Made by a program: the position numbers and the translations under genes
Part shown: piece after piece, positions 22,953 through 33,400 of the stretch
How positions within the stretch are numbered: the stretch's first letter is position 1
How the letters are laid out: every line of letters starts with the position of its first letter
The notes under the pieces: generated by a model
Databases searched by the model: none
The model's input: only the letters and a program-made list of their open reading frames with translations
What the model was told of the DNA's origin: nothing
Assembly (NCBI GenBank): GCA_022799755.1
Contig: JAAWOU010000012.1
Location: 1-54,329, forward strand
Length of the DNA stretch: 54,329 nt
Direction: 5' to 3'
DNA from: Lachnospiraceae bacterium
GTDB lineage: Bacteria > Bacillota > Clostridia > Lachnospirales > Lachnospiraceae

Positions 22953-25250
22953 CTATCTGTTCTCGCCTACGTATACCTTGATGCGGCTCTGGATGACCGA
23001 AGCCACCTCATCCACAGTCTTTTGTCCTTTGTAGAAAGCCGCGGCCTCCTCATTGATGATGTTGAGGACCTGATCCCCCTGGGAATAGGACACGGGCTTT
23101 GCGCTCTCCATCAGAGAGAGGGTCACATCCACCTCTTCCTGGGTGGGCTTGCGGTACTCGTAGCTCCATCCGTCGGAGTAGGAGAAGCCGCCTCCGCCGC
23201 CCATGACAATGGCCTCACCGTTCTCGTCCAGAACGGGATCCCCGTTCTCATCCGTATAATATTCCACTTTCACGGCATCCTCTGCCATGGTGTTCAACAT
23301 ACTCTTTGACGTAGGGAACCCAAATAAGGATCTCTCCATATCCACTTCCCTCGTGAGGAATTGCTCAATGAACTCCCATGCGCCGTCCTTTTTCCCGGAT
23401 TTCGCCGTAATGGCATAGGCCTGGGAAGGGGAGAGCATACAGCCCTCGCTGCCGTCCATGGTGGGATAACCTATGTAAGAAGCATCTCCCTTGAAAATTT
23501 CATTGCACACCTGTATCTCCTCGAAATTGTACAGATTGGCTTCATAGAGGAGCACATCCCCCCTCTGGATCTTGTTCGGCGTAGACGCATCATCCGTTGT
23601 GTCCTGCCAGTTGATCTCATCCGGGAACCGATTCACGAAATTCAGAATACTCTTGAATTCGTCAGTGTCGAAACGGCATTCACCGGTGGACCAGTCGATA
23701 AACGCATCCGCATTGTACATCATCAGATACATCATAATAGAAGCTTTCGGGGTATTGTCAAAAAGCACAGCCTCCGGATGAGCGTCCGCGAAAGCGATCA
23801 TTTCGTCTATGGTCCATCCCCTCTCATCGCCCACTTCCGCGCCCTTGGCCACCACTGTCTGCATCTGGAAGCTGTAGGGAATGCTGACCAGCGTTCCGTC
23901 AATGGTGTATGCCTCTATAATATTCTCCAGAAAATGGGAGCGGTCGAGCTTTTCGCTCTTGTCCAGGTAAGCGCCCAGGTCCTCGAATACCCCCTTGGCC
24001 GCCAGCTGCTTCATGTTCAGACCGCTCAGGTCAAGGATATCGGGACAATTGCTGGAGGTAATGTCATTGTTCATCCGGTTGATGCAGTCCGCCATGTAAG
24101 CCTGGTAATCGTCTCCATCCCAGCCGCTGTAGTCAAAATAACTGCGCAGGCTGATGCGGTATTTCTCGTTGGACTTATTGAATCTCACCGCGGCAGACTG
24201 GATATCGGAACCGCCGTAGAGACTGCCGATGACAATGGTCTCTTTCTGGGGCACCTCGCTGGCCTTTTTCTTGGTCAGCATCGCAACAGCCTTTTCCTGG
24301 CTGTCCCAGTCCGAAATCACCGCCAGGATACGTCCGTCCTCCATCACACCGAAGCTCTGCACGGCACTACCGTTGATGTCGCTGTCCAGCCAGGTGAAGA
24401 GCTCTTCCTTGGCCTGTTTCTTCAGGTCATATTCATATACCTTGTTGCCGTCCTGTATTAAGAAATCCTTGTCGATGCCCTTGACCAGTCCCCCCTGCCC
24501 GTTGCCGTCAGGGAAGTTCTCATAGGTATTTCCTAGCTTTTTGCCCTCAAAATCAATATCAGCCAGCATCTGCTGGTCGCTGCCGGAGTAGCTGACATAC
24601 ATCTTGCCGTCCTTGCCGCTGCCCATGGAGCGGATCCAGCCGTTTCCGGCAGAGTCAAGGGACACACTGCCCTGGTTCTTTCCCTCCGCATTGAACAGCC
24701 ACACCGTGGCATCTCCGGACACATAGATACGTCCCTCTCCGTCCACCGCAACGGAATCCACGTAACTGTCCTGCACCAGTTCCGTCATATCCTCCCCAAA
24801 GACCTGATTGCCCTCACTGTCGAACTTGCACAGAAAAGTCCCTCCTCTGCTGCCGTCCTCCTCGTTATAGACATAGCCCAGGGCATACATGCTGCCGTCC
24901 TGGGCAAACGTTCCCCTGTTCAGGTTCAAATCTTTCGACGAAAGCGTCAGCGGAACCCTCGTCTCCGTCTGGTCCGTCAGTGAAAATCTGCGCATGCTCT
25001 GGCTGGATTCTTCCGTTTCCTGGTCCCAGTCATAAGACAGATAGCAAAGGGAATCCCCCACCAGCTGCAGATCATAATAAGAAAAGTCCTCCGACTCAAT
25101 GTTGACATATTCCGGTACCCAGAGCCATTCCTTTGTCTCAGTCTGCCCTCCGGAGGCCTTACCGCAGCCCGCCATGGCAAATACCATAGATGCCGAAAGC
25201 GCCAGCGCCAGAATCCTTTTGCCAAACGCATCCTTTTTTCCAAGTTTCAT
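22953..25250 (-). CDS. Large extracellular solute-binding lipoprotein (paralogue 1), first gene of the transport unit
   Basis: I start the protein at MKLGKKDAFGKRILALALSA (765 residues) because of AAGGAG upstream; the open frame extends 126 bases further with no ribosome site. The lipobox is VFAMAGCGK. The first ~330 residues after the anchor are beta-propeller-like, with repeated blade-like strings (EGRIYVSGDATVWLFNAEGK, DGKMYVSYSG, DGRILAVISD). The C-terminal part is a family 1-like binding domain (RFNKSNEKYRISLRSYFDYS, NDITSSNCPDILDLSG, KKDGAWEFIEQFLTREVDME). It ends INEEAAAFYKGQKTVDEVAS and YVGENR, like paralogue 2. The propeller-like part is inferred by pattern only. Confidence 0.88.
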   Translation of the reverse strand: MKLGKKDAFGKRILALALSASMVFAMAGCGKASGGQTETKEWLWVPEYVNIESEDFSYYDLQLVGDSLCYLSYDWDQETEESSQSMRRFSLTDQTETRVPLTLSSKDLNLNRGTFAQDGSMYALGYVYNEEDGSRGGTFLCKFDSEGNQVFGEDMTELVQDSYVDSVAVDGEGRIYVSGDATVWLFNAEGKNQGSVSLDSAGNGWIRSMGSGKDGKMYVSYSGSDQQMLADIDFEGKKLGNTYENFPDGNGQGGLVKGIDKDFLIQDGNKVYEYDLKKQAKEELFTWLDSDINGSAVQSFGVMEDGRILAVISDWDSQEKAVAMLTKKKASEVPQKETIVIGSLYGGSDIQSAAVRFNKSNEKYRISLRSYFDYSGWDGDDYQAYMADCINRMNNDITSSNCPDILDLSGLNMKQLAAKGVFEDLGAYLDKSEKLDRSHFLENIIEAYTIDGTLVSIPYSFQMQTVVAKGAEVGDERGWTIDEMIAFADAHPEAVLFDNTPKASIMMYLMMYNADAFIDWSTGECRFDTDEFKSILNFVNRFPDEINWQDTTDDASTPNKIQRGDVLLYEANLYNFEEIQVCNEIFKGDASYIGYPTMDGSEGCMLSPSQAYAITAKSGKKDGAWEFIEQFLTREVDMERSLFGFPTSKSMLNTMAEDAVKVEYYTDENGDPVLDENGEAIVMGGGGGFSYSDGWSYEYRKPTQEEVDVTLSLMESAKPVSYSQGDQVLNIINEEAAAFYKGQKTVDEVASVIQSRIKVYVGENR

Positions 25251-25313
25251 TCTCACATACTCCTTTTGATTAGACTCTCCGCGCGGCCATTTTCTATGTA
25301 TGGAGCCGTACGC

Positions 25314-25356
25314 AAAAAACTCAATATGTAGACTGATCGTCCCGCTACATATTGAG
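25314..25356 (-). terminator. Perfect 12-base inverted repeat with T6, between the PHP gene and the transport unit
   Basis: CTCAATATGTAG (25320-25331) and CTACATATTGAG (25345-25356) flank a 13-base loop, and six T follow on the minus strand. This fits a terminator for the PHP gene ending at 25411. An extended -10 (TGATATACT on the minus strand) overlaps the upstream arm, so the same repeat could be an operator or leader hairpin for the solute-binding protein unit. Confidence 0.6.
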
Positions 25357-25410
25357 TATATCACACAATTCTCCAAATGTACCTTAAGATTTTATGAATT
25401 AACGTTTTTT

Positions 25411-26196
25411 TCACTTTGCGCGGATATAAAGCCTGCCAAGCTCCCGTCTGCGCTTTCTGGCGCGCAGCAGGCTGGCCAGATGATTGTAGAACCAGAAGCC
25501 CTGCACCAGCACATAGTTCATCCTGCCCATTTTCTCCTTTGTAGTGCCCATGTAATGCTCTCCGCCGCAGGCACAGGCCTCCCTGCCCCGCTCCTTTACC
25601 AGTCTGATCAGATCCGACTCACAGCGGATCGGTTCCCGGAACTTCGTATAGGCCAGACCGATGCAGTCATGCTTGTGGGCATCGCTGCCGCCAAAGACAG
25701 GCTTCTCGTATCTGGCGGCAATCTCCATGGCGGTGGCGTTGCTCTGGGGACTTTCGCAGGCATTGAATCCCTCCAGGAAGTCAAACCGATCCATCACGGC
25801 CAGACGGTTTCTGTGCTTCCTGGTATTGGTAATGCTTAAATACCTCTCCCCGCAGGGATGGGCAGGCCCTAAGATTCCGCCGTTCCTATGGACGATCTCC
25901 GTCAGAAACTGCACCGGCAGCCCCCGCAGCTCCAGTATTTTCAGCTTCACATTCTCCGGCATGATCACCAGAATATGTCCGGCGTCAATGGTATCGTATT
26001 CCACGCCCTTTAGGACTACAAAACTTTCATCCCCGGCGCGCTGCGCTTTCCAGCTTCGATACCCTTTATAGGAATCATGATCCGTGACCAGCATCCCGTC
26101 AAAGCCCTTTTCCTTTAAAGCCGAGACAAATTCCTGCAGAGGCACCTTTCCGTCCAGGGATCCCTCTTTTGTGTGACAATGCATATCTAACTTCAT
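25411..26196 (-). CDS. PHP-domain metal-dependent phosphoesterase
   Basis: The start is placed at MKLDMHCHTKEGSLDG (261 residues) behind AAAGGA; the frame is open 57 bases further upstream. Metal-binding motifs of the PHP fold are visible: MHCHTKEGS near the N terminus, LVTDHDSYKGY, GPAHPCGERY and FGGSDAHKHDCIG near the C terminus. Members hydrolyse phosphoesters such as 3',5'-nucleoside bisphosphates or histidinol phosphate; the substrate here is not readable. It lies 67 bases after the ABC permease gene and could be cotranscribed with it. Confidence 0.85.
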   Translation of the reverse strand: MKLDMHCHTKEGSLDGKVPLQEFVSALKEKGFDGMLVTDHDSYKGYRSWKAQRAGDESFVVLKGVEYDTIDAGHILVIMPENVKLKILELRGLPVQFLTEIVHRNGGILGPAHPCGERYLSITNTRKHRNRLAVMDRFDFLEGFNACESPQSNATAMEIAARYEKPVFGGSDAHKHDCIGLAYTKFREPIRCESDLIRLVKERGREACACGGEHYMGTTKEKMGRMNYVLVQGFWFYNHLASLLRARKRRRELGRLYIRAK

Positions 26197-26263
26197 TTTC
26201 CAGTCCTTTCCAAACGATATTCCAGCCATGCGGGCCTCCTCCGCCCGGGGCATAAGCGCAGGT

Positions 26264-29200
26264 TTAATCCACGCTCTTAAGCGATTCCGTCATGCTGACC
26301 GCCTCCAGCCTGCCGCCCATGGCGGCGTTCACCAGCCAGGCGAACAAAAGGGTCAGCAAGGCGCTGTAGAGATAGCTCAGAGGCTTTACCTGGATGCAGA
26401 AAGCGATCATGTTCACCCGTATCTCATTCATGACCACCCGGTGCAGCAGATACCCCAGTCCCAGCCCCAGCGCCAGCCCCAAAACGGACAGCATCACATT
26501 CTCCCGAAACACATAGGCATTGGTCTCTCTCCTGTAAAAGCCCAGCACCTTTATGGTGGCAATCTCCCTGATCCGCTCCGTGATATTGATATTCGTCAGG
26601 TTATAGAGCACGATGAACGCAAGCCCTGCCGCACACAGGATCACCACCACCACAATGATGTTCAGGGCCGACAGCATGCTTCCGATGCGCTCCACCATGT
26701 CCGAGTTCACCGTCACATTCAGCACCTGATCCAGCTGCATCAGTTCCGCGGAAAGCCCGTGGGCCGTGGGAAGATTTAAGGCTCCCTCCTCCCCCGCCGC
26801 CTCCTGCGTCAGGTTCAGATACACCGTCTTTCGGTCCGGCTCCTCCCCCATCTGCTCCCTCCAGGTGTCCTCTGATATATGCACGTAATTATAGATATAA
26901 TTCTCGTAGATTCCGGTTACAACCACGGACAGTTCTCTCATTTCACTGTCTCTGAGCGTTATCATTTCACCTTTCCGGACATTATACTCCTCTGCCAGCT
27001 TATTGGATATAACTGCCTCCCCCGCAGCCGGGTAGGCAATCTCCTCCCCTTTCGCGGTGTGGAGACTCAGGAAAGGCGCCATTCCCTCTCGGGTCCCCGC
27101 CACCAGATAGACGGATTTCACACCCGCCTCCGACACCAGGTCCATACTGGTCTCCATGGCGCAGAAGTACCCGGAGATTCCCTCTATCTCATCCAGGTCG
27201 GCGCAAAGTTTGTGGTCCGCGCTTTCCTTTAAGCTCAGGGACAGATCATGGAGCTGTATCTCACCGAACTGTTTGTCCGCTATATCCGCTATGGAATCCC
27301 TGACCCCGAAGCCAGTCACCAGCAGAGCCGTACAGCCGCTGATCCCCATGATCATCATGAAAAGGCGCTTTTTGTACCGGAAGATATTGCGCAGGGATAC
27401 CTTGTGCAGGAAGCTCAGTCGTTTCCATATAAAAGGCAGGTATTCCAGGAGCACCCTTTTGCCTGCCTCCGGCGCCTTGGGGCGCATCAGCGACGCCGCC
27501 ACCTGAGCCAGCTCCATGCGGCAGGAAAACCATGTGGCGCCCATGGAGCACAAAAGCGATACCGCCAGGGACACCGCCGCAAGCTTCCAGTCGAACACAT
27601 AGGCAATGGGGTCTGTGGCGTACATAAGTCCGTAGCAGAACCATATGACTTTCGGAAAGCCCCAGGTCCCCGCAAAGAAGCCGAAGATACAGCCGGTCAG
27701 GGAAGCCAGGCCGGAATAAATCATATATTTCGACATGATGGTGCCCTCCCCGTAGCCCAGCGCTTTCAGCACGCCGATCTGGGTCCGCTGCTCTTCCACC
27801 ATCCTGTTCATGGTGGTGATGCACACCAATGCCGCCACCAGGAAGAAGAATACCGGGAAGATATTCGCAATGCCCTCCACAATGGAGGAGTCGTTCTCGA
27901 AGCACACATAGCCGATATTGGTATCCCGGCCAAGCACATAGGTGTCCGGCTTCGTCAGCTCGTCCAGCTCTCTCTGGCCGTCGGCGATCTCCCCCTCCGC
28001 CTCCGCTATCTTTTCGATGAATTCCGCCTTGGCTTCCTCATACTCCTTTTCCCCGTCTGTGTATTCCTGTCTGGCAGACTCAAGCTCCTCCTGCTTTTCG
28101 GCGAGGGTCCGCCTGCCCTCCTCCAGCTCCTCCCTGGCCTGAGCCAGGGCTTTCTCCCCGTCCTCCAGGTTCTGTTTCGCGTCGGCCAGCTGCCGCTTTC
28201 CGCTTTCGATTTCCAGCTTTCCGTCCGACAGGGCCCGTTCCCCGTCCTCCAGCTGGGCTCTGGCTGACGCGATGGCAATCCACCCGCTGTCCAGCTGCTT
28301 TTCGCTCTCGGCAATCTTCGCCCTGGCAGCCTCCAGCTCCTGCTCCTGTACGCGCAGCTCCGCCTCCGCCGCATCCAGCCGTGCCAGCGCCTCCTCCAGC
28401 CTGGCGGCAAGAGCGACGCTCATCTCATCCTCATTCTTCCTAAGCTCCTCCAGCTGAGCCTGGATCTGGAGCCTGCTCTCGTCAATGACTCGTCTGGTCA
28501 CTGCCACTGCGGACTCGCCGCTGCGAAGCTGGGCCTTTCCGTCGGAGAGCTCCCGCTCCCCTCTGCGCAGAGCCACCTCGTTTGTGTCTATGGCCGTCCT
28601 GGCGGCCGCTATCTCCGCCTCTTTCTGGACAAGGAGCGCTTCCCCCTCCGCCAGCTCCGTCTCCTTTTGGGCAATGGTGGCTCTCCCGTCGGAGAGCTCT
28701 CTTTGGTTCTCCAGGATGGTCTGCTCCCCCTCCGCCAACTCATCCCAGGCTTCCTGTAGCACCTTGTCTCCCTCCTCCAGCCGGGCACGCGCGTCGTCCA
28801 AAGTCTCCCTGGCCTCCTCCAGCTCCTCCTGGCCCAGAACGCGGTTGTCCTCCAGCTGCGCGCGCGCATCCGCAAGCTCCTCGCTGCCCTGGCTGAAAAT
28901 CCTCTCGTACCGGGCCTGCGCCTGGGTGCTGGCGAACTCCTCCCACACCGTCTCTTTCTCCCGGATAAAATCGTCGTATTCCCGGCTGTACAGCGGAAAA
29001 TCGGGCTGGAATCTTACATAGACCTCCGTAAAGTAATCCGTGTCAAACCCCTCGGGGCTCAGATAGACAAAGCCGTCCAGCCGCCCGGAGCCCAGCGTGG
29101 TATTGCCCCTCTCAAACTGGATATAGAGGGAGGACTGCACCAGGCCCACAATGGTGTATTCCCTGTGGGTAAAATGCTCCAGATCCCCCTCCTCATTGTC

Positions 29201-29650
29201 TTCCGACAGGCGGATCACCCCGCCCAGCACGGACTTTCCGAAGCTCCCGCTGTCTACCACGCACTCGCTGCCTGTCTCCGGAAACCTGCCGGATACCAGC
29301 TTTAAGGTGTTGAGCTGCTCCGGCATGCTGTAGGTTTTAATTACACCGCCGTATTCATCTCCCAACTCGTAGAGCACGTCAAAGGAAACGGAGCCCTCGG
29401 CGGCCTCCACGTCTCTGGCAGACGCAAAATAGTCCACATTTTCCTGGTCAAACCCCAATGTGGACACCAGCCGCAGATCATAGAATCCATGTCTGTCCAA
29501 GTAGTCGCTCACAGTGGCTATCATAGCCTCCGTGGTGACTTTCAGACCGGCAAAAAAGCCCACGCCCAGCGCCACAATCCCAAAAATAGCCAGGAATCGC
29601 CCCAGGCTGGCCTTGATCTCCCTGAAAGTAGTCTTTCTGATTCCCCGCAT
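26264..29650 (-). CDS. FtsX/MacB-type ABC permease with giant extracytoplasmic coiled coil
   Basis: The 1,128-residue membrane protein begins MRGIRKTTFREIKASLGRFL with its first helix near residues 18-38. It has a MacB-like extracellular core (about 40-220), then about 320 residues of near-continuous coiled coil rich in Glu/Leu/Ala/Arg (about 235-560). Three FtsX helices follow, with NMVEEQRTQIGVLKALGY-type permease sequence (here TMNRMVEEQRTQIGVLKALG), then a second core and the last three helices. The ATP-binding protein is encoded 4 bases upstream. Such permeases are annotated as exporters or mechanotransmission complexes; the substrate is unknown. The coiled coil could be a stalk reaching across the cell wall. 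Confidence 0.88.
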   Translation of the reverse strand: MRGIRKTTFREIKASLGRFLAIFGIVALGVGFFAGLKVTTEAMIATVSDYLDRHGFYDLRLVSTLGFDQENVDYFASARDVEAAEGSVSFDVLYELGDEYGGVIKTYSMPEQLNTLKLVSGRFPETGSECVVDSGSFGKSVLGGVIRLSEDNEEGDLEHFTHREYTIVGLVQSSLYIQFERGNTTLGSGRLDGFVYLSPEGFDTDYFTEVYVRFQPDFPLYSREYDDFIREKETVWEEFASTQAQARYERIFSQGSEELADARAQLEDNRVLGQEELEEARETLDDARARLEEGDKVLQEAWDELAEGEQTILENQRELSDGRATIAQKETELAEGEALLVQKEAEIAAARTAIDTNEVALRRGERELSDGKAQLRSGESAVAVTRRVIDESRLQIQAQLEELRKNEDEMSVALAARLEEALARLDAAEAELRVQEQELEAARAKIAESEKQLDSGWIAIASARAQLEDGERALSDGKLEIESGKRQLADAKQNLEDGEKALAQAREELEEGRRTLAEKQEELESARQEYTDGEKEYEEAKAEFIEKIAEAEGEIADGQRELDELTKPDTYVLGRDTNIGYVCFENDSSIVEGIANIFPVFFFLVAALVCITTMNRMVEEQRTQIGVLKALGYGEGTIMSKYMIYSGLASLTGCIFGFFAGTWGFPKVIWFCYGLMYATDPIAYVFDWKLAAVSLAVSLLCSMGATWFSCRMELAQVAASLMRPKAPEAGKRVLLEYLPFIWKRLSFLHKVSLRNIFRYKKRLFMMIMGISGCTALLVTGFGVRDSIADIADKQFGEIQLHDLSLSLKESADHKLCADLDEIEGISGYFCAMETSMDLVSEAGVKSVYLVAGTREGMAPFLSLHTAKGEEIAYPAAGEAVISNKLAEEYNVRKGEMITLRDSEMRELSVVVTGIYENYIYNYVHISEDTWREQMGEEPDRKTVYLNLTQEAAGEEGALNLPTAHGLSAELMQLDQVLNVTVNSDMVERIGSMLSALNIIVVVVILCAAGLAFIVLYNLTNINITERIREIATIKVLGFYRRETNAYVFRENVMLSVLGLALGLGLGYLLHRVVMNEIRVNMIAFCIQVKPLSYLYSALLTLLFAWLVNAAMGGRLEAVSMTESLKSVD

Positions 29651-29654
29651 AGAC

Positions 29655-30359
29655 TCACCACTCTATTTCCGAAATGTCTACTATTTTTTCGTTCTCCACC
29701 ATACTTACGATTGTGCCGTTCTTCACTGTGATGATGCGGTCCGCCATGGCTGTCAGAGCCTGGTTGTGGGTGATGACCACAACCGTCTTGCCCACTTCCC
29801 TGCATGTATTCTGCAAAAGCTTCAGCACGGCCTTTCCGGTGTTGTAATCAAGTGCCCCCGTAGGCTCGTCGCACAAAAGCAGCTTCGGATTCTTCGCCAG
29901 AGCCCTTGCGATCGCCACCCGCTGCTGCTCTCCGCCGGAAAGCTGGGCCGGGAAATTGGCCGCCCGCTCCTTTAATCCCACCTGCTCCAGCACCAGGGCC
30001 GCGTCCAGGGGCTCCCTGCAGATCTGCGCCGCCAGCTCCACATTCTCCAGTGCGGTCAGATTCTGTACCAGATTGTAAAACTGGAATACAAACCCCACAT
30101 CATAGCGCCTGTAGGAGGTCAGCTGCTTTTTATTGAAAGCCGACACTTTCTGTCCGTCCAGGTATATCTCCCCCTCGGTCAGCGTGTCCATACCTCCCAG
30201 GATATTCAGGATGGTGGTCTTGCCGGCGCCGGAGGCGCCCACGATGACGCAGAATTCTCCTTTTCTGATCTCAAAATTCACATCGTGCAGAGCCGTGATC
30301 TCCACCTCGCCTGTCTTATACACCTTTTTCACATTCTGAAAGCTCACGAAAGCATCCAT
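29655..30359 (-). CDS. ABC transporter ATP-binding protein, MacB/LolD type
   Basis: This is a cytoplasmic ATPase of about 234 residues partnering the permease that begins 4 bases after its stop. Visible are the Walker [13 protein letters not shown], the signature [15 protein letters not shown], the Walker [13 protein letters not shown] and the switch histidine VVVITHN. I use ATG at 30359 ([20 protein letters not shown]); a GTG 27 bases upstream is in frame but lacks a ribosome site. A GGGGT site precedes the ATG. The extended -10 TGTTATACT on the minus strand near 30414 could be its promoter. Confidence 0.95.
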   Translation of the reverse strand: MDAFVSFQNVKKVYKTGEVEITALHDVNFEIRKGEFCVIVGASGAGKTTILNILGGMDTLTEGEIYLDGQKVSAFNKKQLTSYRRYDVGFVFQFYNLVQNLTALENVELAAQICREPLDAALVLEQVGLKERAANFPAQLSGGEQQRVAIARALAKNPKLLLCDEPTGALDYNTGKAVLKLLQNTCREVGKTVVVITHNQALTAMADRIITVKNGTIVSMVENEKIVDISEIEW

Positions 30360-30451
30360 ATACTTACCCCGACCAAAAATTGTCACCTACTTGTTTTCAT
30401 TCACATTAAATCAGTATAACACAAAAACTTTCCTTCTACCACTTTTTTTGC

Positions 30452-30457
30452 TATAAT
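30452..30457 (+). promoter_or_regulatory. Probable -10 element for the glycosyltransferase gene
   Basis: TATAAT lies 42 bases upstream of the ATG at 30500, but the -35 region at 17 bases is poor (T-rich, no TTGACA). The interval 30360-30499 is AT-rich and serves two divergent genes. Confidence 0.45.
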
Positions 30458-30499
30458 AAATGCAATAAATTTATACCAAACCAAAAGGACAATAAAGCT

Positions 30500-33400
30500 A
30501 TGATTTTCATTCATTTCGCCGCATTAACCGGAATCTTCATCATGGGCGCATGCTATTTTGCCCTCGGCAAAAAGCGCCCCGGCCCCTCCGGCCTTTCCTT
30601 TGCCGCCCTAATGATAGCGGCTTTTCTGATACGGCTGCTGGCCGCCGCCCTGTCCGAGGGCTTCGGCACCGACACGGCGTGCTTTGCGGCATGGGCCGAA
30701 AGACTCTGCGAGACAGGACCGGGCGGGTTCTACTCCCCGGAGGTTTTCTCGGACTATCCGCCGGGATATCTCTATGTGCTGTGGCTGGTCGGCGCCGTCC
30801 GCAGGCTCTTTCACATAGAGTACTACTCCGCCGCCCATCTGATCCTGCTGAAGCTCCCGTCCATCTTCGCAGACATGGCCTGCGGAGCGCTGCTGTACAG
30901 GGAAGCCGTAAGGCACCTCTCCGGGCGGCATGCTTTCTTCCTGTGCGCCGCTTACCTGCTCAACCCCGCCATTATCCTGAACTCCTCCGTGTGGGGGCAG
31001 GTGGACTCGCTGCCTGCCCTGTTGGCCGTGCTCATGTGTCTGTGTTTGGTCCGGGGAAAGACGTATCCCGCGTACATTGCTTTCGGCATGGGGCTTTTGA
31101 TCAAGCCCCAGATGCTGCTCCTGGGGCCTGCGCTCTTTTTGGGCACCATTGACCGGATATGGCCCAAGGGCGAAAAGGGCGCGCCAAGCTTTGCGCCAAG
31201 GCTTGTGCACTGCCTGTTCCAGTGTCTGTCCGTAGCCGCAGGCGGCATTATCCTCTGCCTCCCTTTCGGCCTGTCCAATGTGATATCCCAGATGGGGGAC
31301 ACGCTGGGCTCCTACCCCTACGCCGCCGTGAACGCCTGCAATCTCTGGGGGCTGCTGGGCCTCAACTGGATCAGCCAGGACAATACCTTTTTGGGGATTT
31401 CCTATCAGGTCTTCGGCATGGCCGCCATCGCGGCAGCCGTATTTCTGACGCTGCTCCTGGGCCTGAAAGACAGGGGCTCCAGGACAAAATATGCCTTTCT
31501 GGCCGCTTTTACGGTGGTGGGTATCTTCCTGTTTTCCGTGCGCATGCACGAGCGCTATCTCTACCCTGCGCTGGCGCTGCTCCTGCTGGCCTGCATCTAT
31601 AAGCCGGCTTTGCTCCACAGGCCGAAAGGCCTGCTGTATCTGTGTTACCTCTGCTTCAGCGCACTGCATTTCTACAATACGGCGGACGTGCTGTTTTTCT
31701 ACGATCCCGCTGCCTACGACAGGAAATCCCCCCTTATCCTGGCAGTGTCCGCGGGGATGTTGCTGTGCGGGGCTCTCCTGTATGTCATCGCCTGCAGACA
31801 TTACAGCGGCAGGCAGGACGCGGCTGACCAAGGCCCCCGCCAAAGCTTCAGCCCCTGCCCGTCACAAGATTCCCGCCCTGTTCTCCTCCTGCCCGATATC
31901 CTGTGGATGGCGGCCATCACCGCACTCTACGGCTGCTTTGCCCTGTACGACCTGGGCGAAAGAAAAGCGCCCGTCACCGCTTACGACATGGCGCAGAATC
32001 AATCCGTTACACTGGATTTCGGCTCCGAGACGCCGGCCTCTCTCTCCTATTACATAGCGCCCTGGAACAGCCGGACCTTTGTGCTGGAGGAGCAAATCGG
32101 CGCGTCCGGGGAATCGGACCCAAACTGGTCCTCCCTGGGAGAGATCACTTTCGGCAATGTCTTTACCTGGCAGACCCTTGCCCTGAACACCTCGTCCTCC
32201 CGGATCAGACTTACCCTCACGGACACCCAGGCCTCCCTGCTGGAGCTGGTCTTTCGGGATCAGGCGGGGCATGTTCTCCTGCCCGCAAACGCTTCGGACT
32301 ATGCCGCACTGTTCGACGAGACAGAGCTGTGTCCTGAGACGCCCTCTTTCCGCAACGGCATGTATTTCGACGAAATCTACCACGGACGCACAGCCTATGA
32401 ATTCCTCCACGGGCTTACTTCCTATGAGAATACCCATCCCCCCATGGGGAAGATCTTCATTGCCCTGGGGACGGCCCTGTTCGGCATGAATCCCTTTGGC
32501 TGGCGGATCTCGGGCACGCTTTTCGGAATCGCCATGGTGCCTGTGATCTATCTGTTTGCCAGGCGCATATCCGGCCGGACCGTGCCCTCGGCCTTGGCCT
32601 GCATCCTGTTCTCCTTTGACTTTATGCATTTTACCCAGACCAGGATTGCCACCATCGACGTGTACATCACGTTTTTCGTGCTGCTGATGTATTATTTCAT
32701 GTATCGGTATGTCACACTCAGCTTCTACGACACGCCATTAAAGAAGACATGGCTTCCGCTGGGCGCCTGCGGTGTCTGCATGGGCTTCGGCATCGCCTCC
32801 AAGTGGACGGGCATCTACGCGGGGGCAGGACTTGCGCTGCTTTTCTTCTCCTCCCTGTACCGCAGGTACCGGGAATATCTATACGCGAAAAGAGAGCCCC
32901 TCGGGGAGACGGCAGGCATCTCCCATGCCCATATCATCGCCTCCTTTTCCGGAAATGTCCGGCGCACGGTCCTGTTCTGCCTGGTTTTCTTCGTCGCAGT
33001 GCCTGCGCTCATCTATCTGCTCTCCTACCTGCCTTTCAGGGACTACGGGGACAGGGGCCTCCTGGCCAGAATGCTCCACAACCAGACCGCCATGTTCTCC
33101 TACCACAGTAAACTGGACGCCTCCCACGCCTATTCCTCCGTGTGGTATGAGTGGCCGGTGATCAAGCGCCCCATCTGGTACTACTCCCGTATAGTCACCC
33201 GGACGGCACAGGGAGGTCTGCGGGAGGGCATCAGCGCTTTCGGCAATCCCGCCGTGTGGTGGGCGGGCATTCCGGCCTTTCTGTACACGCTCCGGCGCTG
33301 GATCGCCGGAAAGGACCGGACGGCCGCGTTCTTGTCCGTAGGATACTTGGCCCAGTACCTGCCCTGGTTCTTCGTAACCCGGATCACTTTCATCTACCAC

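Noticed and set aside
30608-31843. A 411-codon minus-strand frame opposite the glycosyltransferase
   Set aside because: It is antisense to a membrane protein with clear GT-C motifs and shows no hydrophobic or domain pattern of its own.
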